Positions 16,413 to 24,903 of a stretch of 64,000 nucleotides of DNA are shown piece after piece. The first letter of the stretch is position 1; each line of letters opens with the position of its first letter. Below the pieces are notes generated by a model that was not told where the DNA came from, did not search any database, and was given only the letters and a program-made list of their open reading frames with translations. The DNA is from Marvinbryantia formatexigens DSM 14469. GTDB lineage: Bacteria; Bacillota; Clostridia; Lachnospirales; Lachnospiraceae. Made by a program: the position numbers and the translations under genes. The stretch is from positions 1,848,001 to 1,912,000 of the forward strand of contig NZ_CP102268.1 in NCBI RefSeq assembly GCF_025148285.1, in the 5' to 3' direction.

Positions 16413-17666
16413 TTACAGTTCTAAACTATTTTCTTTTAATAAAAAGTCATAAATACTCATGGTTGTAATTCCGTCTTCATCTCTTGTAACATTCACAACA
16501 TCCTTAACAATGATAATCTTCTTAAAAGAATCGTTTACATTGACAAGAGAAGCCTTTTCCTGAATACGTTTTTCTTCTGTCGGCATACTGAACGCTGATT
16601 GAATATAATAGCGTTTACTACCGAGGTTTGCTACAAAATCAATTTCCAACTGATTCTTATACTCTTTCCCATATTCATCTGTTCCACGCTTTTCTACAAC
16701 ACCAACATCTACAGAATAACCTCTGCCTCGCAATTCGTTATAAATGATATTTTCCATTAGATGTGTTTCTTCCACCTGTCTGAATCCTAATCTTGCGTTC
16801 CTTAATCCCACATCTTCAAAATAATATTTCAACGGCGTACCGATGTATTTTCTGCCCTTTACATTATAACGATTTGCCTTATTAATAATAAAAGCATCTT
16901 CCAAATACTCAATATACTGTCTGATGGTATTCAAACTGATTGTTGACTGAATCACACTTTTAAATGTGGCTTCAATTCTCGGTGGATTTGTCAACGAACC
17001 AATAGCAGAAGCCAGAATGTTAACCAAATCTTCTAACTCCTGTTTTTTTTCAATATGGTGTCTCTCAATAATATCCTTCAGATAAGTCTCTTTGAAGAGA
17101 TTTGTCAAATAGTTAATTTTCTGTTCTTCGGTTTTCATTGTTACGGTAAGCGGAAGACCGCCGTATACAACATATTCTGCCCATCCGCGGTACATATCAC
17201 CATCATAGGCTTGCATAAATTCCCTAAACGATAATGGATAAATATGAATTTCATCGCCTCTTCCCCTAAATTCAGTAATTACATCTTTGGATAGAAATTT
17301 AGAATTACTTCCCGTTACATATATATCTGCATTTCTGATATGGAGCAATGAATTTAAAACCTCCTCAAACTCTCGTAACATCTGCACTTCATCAAGCAAG
17401 ATATAATATTGCTCATCATCTTCTATCAGGGATTCAATATAATCTAATATTATATCCGGATCGCGATACTTTTTATTTTTACGTTGATCCAGTTCAATCT
17501 CAATTATATGGGACGCCGCCACTCCCTGCCCCAACAAATAGTTCTTGAAAATATTAAATATAAGATACGATTTCCCGCATCTTCTGATGCCAGTTACAAC
17601 CTTTATCATTCCATTATGCATACGGTTAACCAAATCATTCAGATATTTATCCCTCTTGATATCCAT
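16413..17666 (-). CDS. AAA ATPase with DUF4143 (AAA_14) domain
   Basis: Stand-alone cytoplasmic P-loop ATPase of 417 residues. Walker A is GIRRCGKS (26-33), Walker B is YYILLDEVQ (near 93-101), and a sensor-like TGSNSKFLS follows. The second half is the DUF4143 region (LREYLEDAF-type segment IRQYIEYLEDAFIINKANRYNVKGRKYIG), ending in a restriction-endonuclease-like fold with EIDFVANLGSKRYYIQSAF. This architecture is widespread in anaerobes, often in several copies per genome, with unknown role and occasional links to mobile or toxin-like functions. GGAGG precedes the ATG. A palindrome that could terminate transcription lies at 17828-17858, just upstream. Confidence 0.88.
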   Translation of the reverse strand: MDIKRDKYLNDLVNRMHNGMIKVVTGIRRCGKSYLIFNIFKNYLLGQGVAASHIIEIELDQRKNKKYRDPDIILDYIESLIEDDEQYYILLDEVQMLREFEEVLNSLLHIRNADIYVTGSNSKFLSKDVITEFRGRGDEIHIYPLSFREFMQAYDGDMYRGWAEYVVYGGLPLTVTMKTEEQKINYLTNLFKETYLKDIIERHHIEKKQELEDLVNILASAIGSLTNPPRIEATFKSVIQSTISLNTIRQYIEYLEDAFIINKANRYNVKGRKYIGTPLKYYFEDVGLRNARLGFRQVEETHLMENIIYNELRGRGYSVDVGVVEKRGTDEYGKEYKNQLEIDFVANLGSKRYYIQSAFSMPTEEKRIQEKASLVNVNDSFKKIIIVKDVVNVTRDEDGITTMSIYDFLLKENSLEL

Positions 17667-17827
17667 AAGCCCCTCCTTTATTAAACATTTTTTACAGTTC
17701 CGTCTATTTTATTCAATATAATCATACATCTCTCACGCTCGGAATGCAAATGAATATTTTATACATCTGATATGTTTTTTGGGGGACATAAACACTTTTT
17801 ATATTTTTTTCGGTAACCGATGAATCC

Positions 17828-17858
17828 TTTTTAGTGCGCCCGCCGGGCGCACTAAAAA
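17828..17858. terminator. Perfect palindromic bidirectional terminator
   Basis: 15-bp perfect arms (TTTTTAGTGCGCCCG and its complement) with a 1-nt loop. The A/T ends give a T-run in both directions. It lies downstream of the AAA/PD-(D/E)XK gene. Confidence 0.8.
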
Positions 17859-17859
17859 A

Positions 17860-17893
17860 GGAAGCTGCCGCCATTTCTGACTGCAACTCCCTT
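17860..17893. repeat. 34-bp hairpin repeat, copy 2
   Basis: Second copy of the repeat at 15099-15132, directly next to the palindrome at 17828-17858. Confidence 0.6.
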
Positions 17894-17919
17894 GCATATT
17901 GACACTTCACGAGAATTTC

Positions 17920-19605
17920 TTAACCAATCAATACCTTTTTTCCCTCAAACGCAAAGCCATAATGCCGTATCTGCCCTTTCGGAATCCCTGCGGCAACCAA
18001 CTCTGCATCATAATCTTTTTCCACAATCTGCGTAAGTGCCATCTGGAGGGTATCCTCCAGGGTTTTCTCTCTCCGCGGATTCCTTACTTTAAATTCCAGC
18101 ACAAACGCCGGTGCCTTCCGCTCCAGAGGTTCCATCACCACATCATACCGTCCAAAACCACTTTCCCGGTTCGAAGTAATGCGGTATTTTCCTGCCAGTT
18201 CTACAATCAGCCCAAGCACAAACCCATGATAGAAGCGTTCCGGGTTTGCGTTTGATGACGGATGCTTCCCCGTGTCAAAAGAACTAAAGGTAAACTCTGC
18301 AATCTGTTTCATATACTCGTTCATATATTCTATATCTCCCACGAGCAGCGCTTTCAAGAAAGCGTTGTAAGGAACGGAGTCCTCTGAAAACCAGTCTCTG
18401 ATCAAATCCTCCATCATAAGGCGGACTTCGCGGTTTGTAAGCACCAGATGGTAGGTAAAACGTCCTGTTTCATCACTGAAGATTTTCTCATCCACTTTCA
18501 GATAACCACTGGCAAGAAGCATACTCCAGAGTGCGCCCCGTTTTCTGCCAAGCTGGTCAAAAATAATTTCCTCATCAATTTCTGTTTCCAGAGCTTTTCC
18601 CGCCAGCAAATCTTCCATAATTTCCTTCGTTTCCGAAGTGCCCTGCTGAATCAACGTACTCACAAGCTTGTTTGCGCTACTGTTCGCCCAGTACGGTTTC
18701 AAAACATTTTCCTTAAGAAAACACGTAATAGACCACGGATTATAGATATCTTTGCGGCTTCCGAAGGTAAAGCCGTTATACCACTCTTTTATATCCTTTT
18801 TCCGGTTTCCCATTCCGAACAGCTCCAGCGAGCGGAATACTTCTTCTTCTGTAAAACCAAACTGCGTGCAATACTGCTCAGAGGTTGTAGTTACAGCAAC
18901 CAGATTATTTAAATCCGAAAAGATAGATTCTTTGCTTACTCTTGTAATCCCTGTGATTAATCCCCGTTCCATATAAGGATTTGTTTTAAAAGTAGAATTA
19001 AACAAACTCCGCATAAAAGCAACCAACTCGTTCCAATATCCATTGACATAGGCCTCTTGCAGCGGTGTATCATATTCGTCAAGCAGAATCAGTACTTTTT
19101 TCCCGTAATATCTGCTCAAATAGTCCGAAAGATACATAAGTGACAGAACTGACACATCTTCAGGCATATCCATACCTACAGAGTCAAAATATGCCAAATC
19201 TTTTTCATTTAAGAATTTCTCTGTCCGGACATATGCATGAGTACTGTAAAGCTTTACTAGTGCCTGAATAATTCCTTTTCTCGTTGCTTCATAGGTATTT
19301 CCCTTTATATTCGCAAAGCTTAAGAAAATTACCGGATAGGTTCCCTGCAATTCCCGATATTTCTCTTTCTCCCATATGGTCAACCCTTCAAACAAGTCGC
19401 TTCTACCAGCATAAACATTTGAAAAAAAGCAGTTCACCATATTCAAGTTCATGGTCTTCCCAAACCGGCGAGGACGGGTAATCAAAGTCACAACATCGCC
19501 GCTTTCCCACCACTGACGGATAAAGGATGTTTTGTCCACAAAAAAGTAACCATACTTCCGTATATATTCAAAATCCTGAGCTCCAATCGCAATTTCCGGT
19601 TTCAT
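17920..19605 (-). CDS. AAA-ATPase_like protein with C-terminal PD-(D/E)XK nuclease domain
   Basis: 561-residue protein of the AAA-ATPase_like (PF09820) plus DUF1703/PDDEXK_9 architecture. The start MKPEIAIGAQDFEYI at 19605 follows AGGTAGGTG. The N-terminus has the family's 'FVDKTSFIRQW' segment and the P-loop TRPRRFGKT (44-51). Walker B is KVLILLDEYDTPL. The C-terminus contains the nuclease-like core GRYDVVMEP…PAFVLEFKV. Such proteins occur in many copies in Clostridia and Bacteroidetes. The function is not established; defence or mobile-element roles are suspected. It is transcribed alone between a 140-bp gap upstream and the terminator at 17828-17858. Confidence 0.88.
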   Translation of the reverse strand: MKPEIAIGAQDFEYIRKYGYFFVDKTSFIRQWWESGDVVTLITRPRRFGKTMNLNMVNCFFSNVYAGRSDLFEGLTIWEKEKYRELQGTYPVIFLSFANIKGNTYEATRKGIIQALVKLYSTHAYVRTEKFLNEKDLAYFDSVGMDMPEDVSVLSLMYLSDYLSRYYGKKVLILLDEYDTPLQEAYVNGYWNELVAFMRSLFNSTFKTNPYMERGLITGITRVSKESIFSDLNNLVAVTTTSEQYCTQFGFTEEEVFRSLELFGMGNRKKDIKEWYNGFTFGSRKDIYNPWSITCFLKENVLKPYWANSSANKLVSTLIQQGTSETKEIMEDLLAGKALETEIDEEIIFDQLGRKRGALWSMLLASGYLKVDEKIFSDETGRFTYHLVLTNREVRLMMEDLIRDWFSEDSVPYNAFLKALLVGDIEYMNEYMKQIAEFTFSSFDTGKHPSSNANPERFYHGFVLGLIVELAGKYRITSNRESGFGRYDVVMEPLERKAPAFVLEFKVRNPRREKTLEDTLQMALTQIVEKDYDAELVAAGIPKGQIRHYGFAFEGKKVLIG

Positions 19606-19745
19606 GCTACACCTACCTTTCTTCATGAATGCCGGATGACATCTTTCTATGATTCAATCTTGCCATAAATGCTCCGGTTATTCAGCCCAAGTTATCCGAC
19701 ACCAACCCCTGTTTTCTACATCTAAAACAAATAATAGCTGATGCA

Positions 19746-20939
19746 TCACACAAACTCCTCCAGCGAGGGCACATCCTCCGTAAAGACTTCCTTTCCAAGC
19801 TCATTGATGGTTGTTTTCCCAGCTTTTTCGTACTGGTAGAGCTGGTCCAGAAATTCGATTGCCGCCCGGATCTTGGTGCGCAGCAGATAACCGCCAGACT
19901 GCGTTGCCTCCGCCAGGGAAGAGACAGAGAGATTTGGATTCCATCCGTAGGCTCTGCCGTGAAAGTCCTGTATTTTACATAATATCTCATTTATTTCGTC
20001 TTTTGTGAGCGGCAAAAGCTGCGGCGCACTGACCAGCAGATTTAACACGGTTTTCGCAGGCTCCTGCGCCTCCGGATAAATGGCTTCCAGATTTTCATAT
20101 TCGTGCTTGCCCTCTATCACATCCTCTACATAGGAGGCGCTGAGCGCAAAGATGCTGAAGGTGCGCTCTGTGCAGCGCTCTGAAAGAAGAAAATCGGCCA
20201 TGTTACGATAAGCGTTCAGGCGCGCTTTTTTGCCAAGACGCCCCATCAGCTCTGTCTCATCAATCAGGATTGCCCATCCATTGTAGCCCATCTGCGTGAA
20301 CAGATGGCTCATAAAGGAAAAATAATCATGACAGTGCTTCGTCTTTGTGAAATTGACATTATATTTTGCAGGCTGGCTGAAGATGCGGCGATAAATCTTT
20401 TTCAGCGGAGCGTTTGCTATAAAATCTCCCTCCAGATCTGCCTGCAGGAGAAATTTCTCCTCCGGGTCTTCCGTGTTCAGATAAGAGCGGAAAAGATAAT
20501 ACAGCTTATCTGTTTCCAGCTGCTTTGCCGCATAAAAAAGCATTTCGTTGGCAACCGGGCTGTTTGCGGAAATTTTCTCCAGCTCGTGCATAAATCCCGG
20601 CTGTCTGCGTTTTGGCAGATAGGTATTCTGTATGATTTTCTGATAAACCAGATAAAGCTTATCCATCGGCGTTTCTTTGCTCAGAGAAAGATAAGAAACC
20701 ACCATGTTGTTGGAGTGAGCAAGGTTGAACACCGTGTTAAGGAGGTGTGTTTTCCCCTCCCCGTATTTTCCGCTGATAATCATTCCGCCAGATTTCCCGC
20801 CGTCGCACACCATATCCAGGCGTCCGCCGATTTCTTTCATGATTTTCGGGCGCGCCTCGGAAAAATACTGTCCTACCGCGCGCGAGGGAATCCCGGAGCG
20901 CAGCGCCTCGATAATGTGTCTTGCCTCAAAATCATACAT
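19746..20939 (-). CDS. BrxD-like (BREX ATP-binding domain) ATPase
   Basis: P-loop ATPase of 397 residues resembling BREX BrxC/BrxD proteins (PF10923/DUF2791). The N-terminus ARHIIEALRSGIPSR is the family hallmark. Walker A is GKYGEGKT (57-64), and Walker B is GWAILIDETEL (221-231). The start overlaps the end of the upstream ATPase gene by 8 bp, so both are translated from one mRNA. It is the last gene of a three-gene operon whose divergent neighbour is a BrxHI-like helicase, the same partner BrxD has in BREX. No PglX, PglZ, BrxB or BrxL gene is present, so this is not a standard BREX locus. A role in anti-phage defence is inference. Confidence 0.82.
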   Translation of the reverse strand: MYDFEARHIIEALRSGIPSRAVGQYFSEARPKIMKEIGGRLDMVCDGGKSGGMIISGKYGEGKTHLLNTVFNLAHSNNMVVSYLSLSKETPMDKLYLVYQKIIQNTYLPKRRQPGFMHELEKISANSPVANEMLFYAAKQLETDKLYYLFRSYLNTEDPEEKFLLQADLEGDFIANAPLKKIYRRIFSQPAKYNVNFTKTKHCHDYFSFMSHLFTQMGYNGWAILIDETELMGRLGKKARLNAYRNMADFLLSERCTERTFSIFALSASYVEDVIEGKHEYENLEAIYPEAQEPAKTVLNLLVSAPQLLPLTKDEINEILCKIQDFHGRAYGWNPNLSVSSLAEATQSGGYLLRTKIRAAIEFLDQLYQYEKAGKTTINELGKEVFTEDVPSLEEFV

Positions 20940-22173
20940 TCTCTTTTTCCTCCTGCATGGCGCTCTGAATGAGCTGTGGAATACCTGTTGCGCCGGTACG
21001 CGCCTGCTGCACGATCGCTTCTGCCGTCTCCAGGCTCAGCGGCGCCGCCGGAGCGCTTTTCTGCGCCCGCGCAATGCTCTCTGAAATAGCTACAATCACA
21101 TCCGGCGTGTATTCCTGCGCCGCCAGACGGTCCAGATCTATCATATCGGCAAAACGGTTGAAGCGCTCTCCCACAATTTCATTCTGGATGCGCATCCACA
21201 GCGCCTGGTACGATTTCAGACCGGTGTTTTCCTCGTCCATCAGCTTCCGGTCAAAAGCATAGACAAACATGATATTTTTCATGCTGTCAATATCGTCAAT
21301 GAGCTGACGGATGCTCTCATAAGTATCCTCGCGCTTCATTTTGGTGTAATGCACCGGTTCCAGACTGGAACGGCTGATAAGAATCTCCAGATCATCGATG
21401 GCAATAAACAGTCCGGAATAACCGCCCATCCGAATAATTTCCGCCAGAGAGCGAAGCATATGTCTGGCATTGTAGCGGGTGATGCGGCTCGGATAAAAAT
21501 CCATCGCTCTGAGCTGTGAGAGCTTAATCGTCCTGTCGCCCTCCAGCCACGCAAGCAGCAGCTCGCGGTTCTGCTCCTCCAGAACCGGATATCCGAGAAT
21601 ACTTCCGGTGAGCATACTGCACGCCAGCGCAAAATTGTTGTCCAGCATGGGATTATCAAGAAAAAGGCTTTTGAGCTGTGCACGGATTTCACGCTTTGTA
21701 AGCGCATCCCCCATTCCGTTCTGTGAAAGATAGTCGATAAATTTCATGCCTTCGGGAATCTCGTGTTCATCAAACCCCATTTCCCGAATCAGATGATGAC
21801 TGGCTGCCTCCAGGCAATCCATAATATCGCACTGATGAAAAATTTCTATGTATATTTCCCGGAAATCATGCATCCAGACATCGCGCGCGGAAAAGCGCAC
21901 GGTCTTGTAATTCTCCCTGCGCGCAAGCTTTGTCATTAATTGCAGGAAATATGTTTTTCCGCTTCCCTGGCGGCCAGTTACGAATTTAATTTTGCTGCCG
22001 CCGTCCCGGATATATTCCTGCAGATATTTTTCTCTCCAGAAATCTGTAAGAAAATTAATCCCACAGGAATTTTCCTCCTGCTCCGAAACGTCCGTTTCCG
22101 CCGCCGCATTCTCTCCGGATGTCACATCCTGCTCCGCCATCATCGTCGGATTTTCTCTGTATTCTACGTTCAT
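20932..22173 (-). CDS. Second BrxC/D-like P-loop ATPase
   Basis: 413-residue ATPase. A 45-residue acidic N-terminal tail is followed by Walker A GRQGSGKT (67-74) and Walker B GLFIAIDDLEIL (254-265). Between them is the segment LLLAWLEGDRTIKLSQLRAM…ITRYNARHMLRSLAEIIRMGGYSG, which is BREX-ATPase-like (compare 'L-x-WLxG…LRSLaxLxRxaGYxGL'). AAGGAG precedes the ATG. It overlaps the upstream gene by 4 bp (ATGA) and the downstream BrxD-like gene by 8 bp, giving tight translational coupling. The two ATPases share only motif-level similarity and may form a hetero-oligomer. Confidence 0.78.
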   Translation of the reverse strand: MNVEYRENPTMMAEQDVTSGENAAAETDVSEQEENSCGINFLTDFWREKYLQEYIRDGGSKIKFVTGRQGSGKTYFLQLMTKLARRENYKTVRFSARDVWMHDFREIYIEIFHQCDIMDCLEAASHHLIREMGFDEHEIPEGMKFIDYLSQNGMGDALTKREIRAQLKSLFLDNPMLDNNFALACSMLTGSILGYPVLEEQNRELLLAWLEGDRTIKLSQLRAMDFYPSRITRYNARHMLRSLAEIIRMGGYSGLFIAIDDLEILISRSSLEPVHYTKMKREDTYESIRQLIDDIDSMKNIMFVYAFDRKLMDEENTGLKSYQALWMRIQNEIVGERFNRFADMIDLDRLAAQEYTPDVIVAISESIARAQKSAPAAPLSLETAEAIVQQARTGATGIPQLIQSAMQEEKENV

Positions 22174-22958
22174 TCTTCTGCTCCTTCTTTATAGAAGCGG
22201 ATAGTCGCAAGATACTGCTCCTTCCCGTCCCCGTCCAGAATACGTATCGCTTTGCTCGACTTGCGGCTTGGTCCAAACTGGATTTTTCTGCCGTTTTTCG
22301 TCTCCCCGATATCATCTCTGACCGCATACAGCCTCGCCAGGTCGAAGGCATAGCTCTGCTGGTCGTAATCCTTGCGGAAGCGGCTCATCGGCGCCAGGAA
22401 TTTGTAAAGACTCGTCAGATAAATATCGGATTCCGGGCGCTTATTCAGCTTCAAAACTGCCATGTCATAGGCGTCGGAAAGCTCGCTGGCAAATGTAAGC
22501 GCATTAAAAGATGCCTTATTCAGCTTCTCCTGCCCTGCCTTTACGGTATCAACAAAGCTCTGCGGACGCATACACTGCACTTTTTTGCGGTCCAGATAGA
22601 TATCCTGGTTTTCGGCATCCAGCTTCACGCGGTACGGAAACATCTCATAAACCGGGAATTCCCCACGCACATCCACGCCCTTTTCTTCACAGATTGCCAG
22701 CATCTGCTCCGCAAATTCTCCGTTCTCAAAGTATTCTCTGGTGTCAAAGCCGGAAACCGTATCATTTATCTCCTTCAGCGCCGCCGAGAGCAGCTCCGCC
22801 GTCTCCGCCATCGCGCCCAGATCGCGCGCAAGACTTTTCACATCCCCGCTTTCCGTCTCTTTTCCCACTGCCTTAAAAAGCTTCTGAAGCTGCGTCAGAC
22901 GGTCCTTTACCGACTTTTCCTGCGGCTGCAGCGCTGTGTATAATTCCTCGTAGTTCAT
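22170..22958 (-). CDS. Unknown protein, first gene of the BrxD-like operon
   Basis: I do not recognise this 262-residue protein. The first 70 residues are predicted helical/coiled coil (LQPQEKSVKDRLTQLQKLFKAV…LARDLGAMAETAELLSAALKEI). The rest is mixed, with a basic C-terminal stretch (GETKNGRKIQFGPSRKSSKAIRIL) that could bind nucleic acid. There is no signal peptide or membrane segment. It overlaps the next ATPase gene by 4 bp and faces the divergent helicase gene across about 190 bp, which together imply a common function. It could be the substrate-recognition or sensor subunit, in the place held by TerB-like or BrxB-like proteins in other ATPase-helicase systems; this is inference. Confidence 0.72.
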   Translation of the reverse strand: MNYEELYTALQPQEKSVKDRLTQLQKLFKAVGKETESGDVKSLARDLGAMAETAELLSAALKEINDTVSGFDTREYFENGEFAEQMLAICEEKGVDVRGEFPVYEMFPYRVKLDAENQDIYLDRKKVQCMRPQSFVDTVKAGQEKLNKASFNALTFASELSDAYDMAVLKLNKRPESDIYLTSLYKFLAPMSRFRKDYDQQSYAFDLARLYAVRDDIGETKNGRKIQFGPSRKSSKAIRILDGDGKEQYLATIRFYKEGAEE

Positions 22959-23148
22959 CTTTGTTCATCCTTTGCAATTTTTATACTTATTTCTTTACGG
23001 AAAGTATATCTGAAAAGCCTGTGGTTTTCAATAGATTATTTCAAAAACGGCTATTATATGGTAGAATAAATTTACCGATATGCGGGCGCTGAGTCCCGAT
23101 GGAACTCGTTTAGCGCCGACCGAAACGGACAAAAGGAGCACGTTACGT
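22959..23148. promoter_or_regulatory. Divergent promoter region of the BrxD-like cluster
   Basis: 190 bp between the leftward operon and the rightward helicase gene. On the plus strand, TAGAAT (23062-23067) has a weak TTTCAA element 17 bp upstream. The leader between 23080 and 23120 can form a hairpin with arms GGCGCT/AGCGCC. Confidence 0.4.
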
Positions 23149-24780
23149 ATGAAAAAGCAGCTTTATCCCTGGCAGGAGGATTGCCTGAAAAAATGGTTTG
23201 CGAACCGCGGGCGGGGCATGGTGCAGGCAGTTACCGGCTCCGGCAAGACGCTGCTCGCCCTGACGGCTGCAGAGCGTCTGCAGGAGAAGGTTCCTCAGGA
23301 GCTGCGCGTGAAAATCGTGGTTCCCACCAGCGCGCTGATGCGCCAGTGGGAACGGGCGCTGAAGGAGTTTCTTGCGGATTCATGCGGTACAATGGCACAG
23401 GCTCCCGCATCCTCTTCCAGTACGACGGCGCAGACAGACTTTTCCGGATTATCCCGCAGTACGACGGCTCCACCTGACTTCCGCCAGGAAATCGGGCTTC
23501 GCGGGGCAGGCTTCAAATCTCCTGCGGATTGCAAATATATGATTTACGTCATTAATTCTGCGCGCTATGAGCTGGCAAGGCAGATTCTCGCGGAGCTCAA
23601 AAACGGCTATGCCGTTCTGCTGATTGCAGACGAGTGTCATCGCTACGAAAGCGGGCAGAACCGCCTTATTTTTGAATTTCTTCCATACATAAAGCCTTAT
23701 GAGGATTGTTTTTTCTCACTGGGACTTTCGGCTACCCTGCCCGGCGGTCAGGCGCTGCAATATCTCTCGTCTGTTCTCGGCCGCCGGATATATAATTACG
23801 GCATGAAACAGGCTGCAGCCATGCACACCATATGCAAATACGATATTTATCACATTGCCCTGCCTTTTCTTCCGGAAGAAAAGGACGTATATACAGACAT
23901 TACCGACCAGATGAACTATCTGTTCTCCGGTCTTCTGCGGACGCATCCCTTCTTAAAGGATATGCCCTTAAAAGAACGGTATGAGTTGCTGCGCACACTT
24001 GCCGGCGGAAAAAACCGAAAAACAGCGCAGATGGCATCCACATACATAAATCTCTCTTATAAGCGGAAAAATCTGGTCTGTCTGGCGTCCGCCCGGATTT
24101 CCTGCGCCTGCGAGCTGATAAAGTGTTTGCCGCAGGCAGAAAAAATCATTGTTTTCGGCGAACGCATCCGCCAGGCGGAGGAGCTGTATACGCTTCTGCA
24201 GAAGCATTTTCCCGGAAAGGTGGGAAGATATCATTCCAGGATGGGACAGCAGGCAAACAGAAATACCCTAAACCGCTTCCGCGACGGCAGCATCCGGATT
24301 CTGATTGCCTGCAAAGCAATCGACGAGGGTCTGGATGTGCCGGACGCGGCAACCGGAATCATTCTCTCCGGCACCTCCATGCAGCGACAGCGCATCCAGC
24401 GTCTTGGACGAATCCTGCGCAGAGCGGACGGAAAGGAATATGCCTCCCTGTACTATCTGCACCTGGAGGACACCGTTGAGGATACCTGCTTTTTGCCGGA
24501 TGCAAAGGAAACCCGGTTATTTGAGCTGGAATATCTTCCGGATACGCGGGAATTTTTAAATCAGCCCTACGATAAAGCAGCAGAGAAGCTGCTTTCCGCT
24601 ATGCAATCCGCTGAAGCCGGTGAAAAAGCGCTCGCCGAGGTACAACGCTGCCTGCGCCTGGGAAGCGTCCGCTCAGACTGGCTGCCCGGCCGCTGCGATG
24701 CGGACGTCAGAATAAAGGAAGCAAAATATGTCAGTGACAAAAATTACTGGATATGCATGAAAAAACTCCGGGAGCTGTAA
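23149..24780 (+). CDS. BrxHI-like superfamily 2 DEAD/DEAH helicase
   Basis: 543-residue SF2 helicase of XPB/BrxHI type. The start is at 23149, where AAAGGAG precedes MKKQLYPWQEDCLKKWF; the Q-motif-like LYPWQ opens the protein. Motifs: I, AVTGSGKT (27-34); Ia, VVPTSALMRQW; II, DECH (161-164); III, SATLPGG; IV, IIVFGERIRQAEEL; V, IACKAIDEGLDVPDA; VI, QRIQRLGRILRR. Residues 79-114 are a Ser/Thr/Ala/Pro-rich insertion containing a 13-residue tandem repeat, just before IGLRGAGF…YVINSARYEL, a segment typical of BrxHI. It is divergent from the ATPase operon and ends in its own terminator. Processing of foreign or damaged DNA is likely; defence is inferred from context. Confidence 0.85.
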   Translation: MKKQLYPWQEDCLKKWFANRGRGMVQAVTGSGKTLLALTAAERLQEKVPQELRVKIVVPTSALMRQWERALKEFLADSCGTMAQAPASSSSTTAQTDFSGLSRSTTAPPDFRQEIGLRGAGFKSPADCKYMIYVINSARYELARQILAELKNGYAVLLIADECHRYESGQNRLIFEFLPYIKPYEDCFFSLGLSATLPGGQALQYLSSVLGRRIYNYGMKQAAAMHTICKYDIYHIALPFLPEEKDVYTDITDQMNYLFSGLLRTHPFLKDMPLKERYELLRTLAGGKNRKTAQMASTYINLSYKRKNLVCLASARISCACELIKCLPQAEKIIVFGERIRQAEELYTLLQKHFPGKVGRYHSRMGQQANRNTLNRFRDGSIRILIACKAIDEGLDVPDAATGIILSGTSMQRQRIQRLGRILRRADGKEYASLYYLHLEDTVEDTCFLPDAKETRLFELEYLPDTREFLNQPYDKAAEKLLSAMQSAEAGEKALAEVQRCLRLGSVRSDWLPGRCDADVRIKEAKYVSDKNYWICMKKLREL

Positions 24781-24798
24781 AGACTGTCCCGGAGTTTT
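24762..24798 (+). terminator. Terminator of the helicase gene
   Basis: Stem AAAACTCCGGGA…TCCCGGAGTTTT, overlapping the last codons of the helicase gene and followed by CT-rich sequence. Confidence 0.8.
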
Positions 24799-24838
24799 CT
24801 GTCAGATCTTATTCTTTTTCATTTTTCTCTATGCAGAC

Positions 24839-24869
24839 ATCCCCGGCTGTCTTCCTTACAGCCGGGGAT
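24839..24869. terminator. Terminator between the helicase and LacI genes
   Basis: Perfect 12-bp arms (ATCCCCGGCTGT/ACAGCCGGGGAT) with a 7-nt loop in the convergent gap between the helicase and lacI-type genes. It probably serves the leftward sugar operon. Confidence 0.65.
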
Positions 24870-24903
24870 TAAATCCTTTCATATAATAATCTTCCCCGCA
24901 ATA

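Noticed and set aside
20304-24240. Overlapping plus- and minus-strand frames of 60-270 codons around the BrxD-like cluster
   Set aside because: All lie opposite or within the strongly supported ATPase and helicase genes and lack start signals.
19746-24780. A standard BREX or Shango locus
   Set aside because: No PglX, PglZ, BrxB or BrxL for BREX and no TerB-like protein for Shango. Only the ATPase and helicase types are shared.
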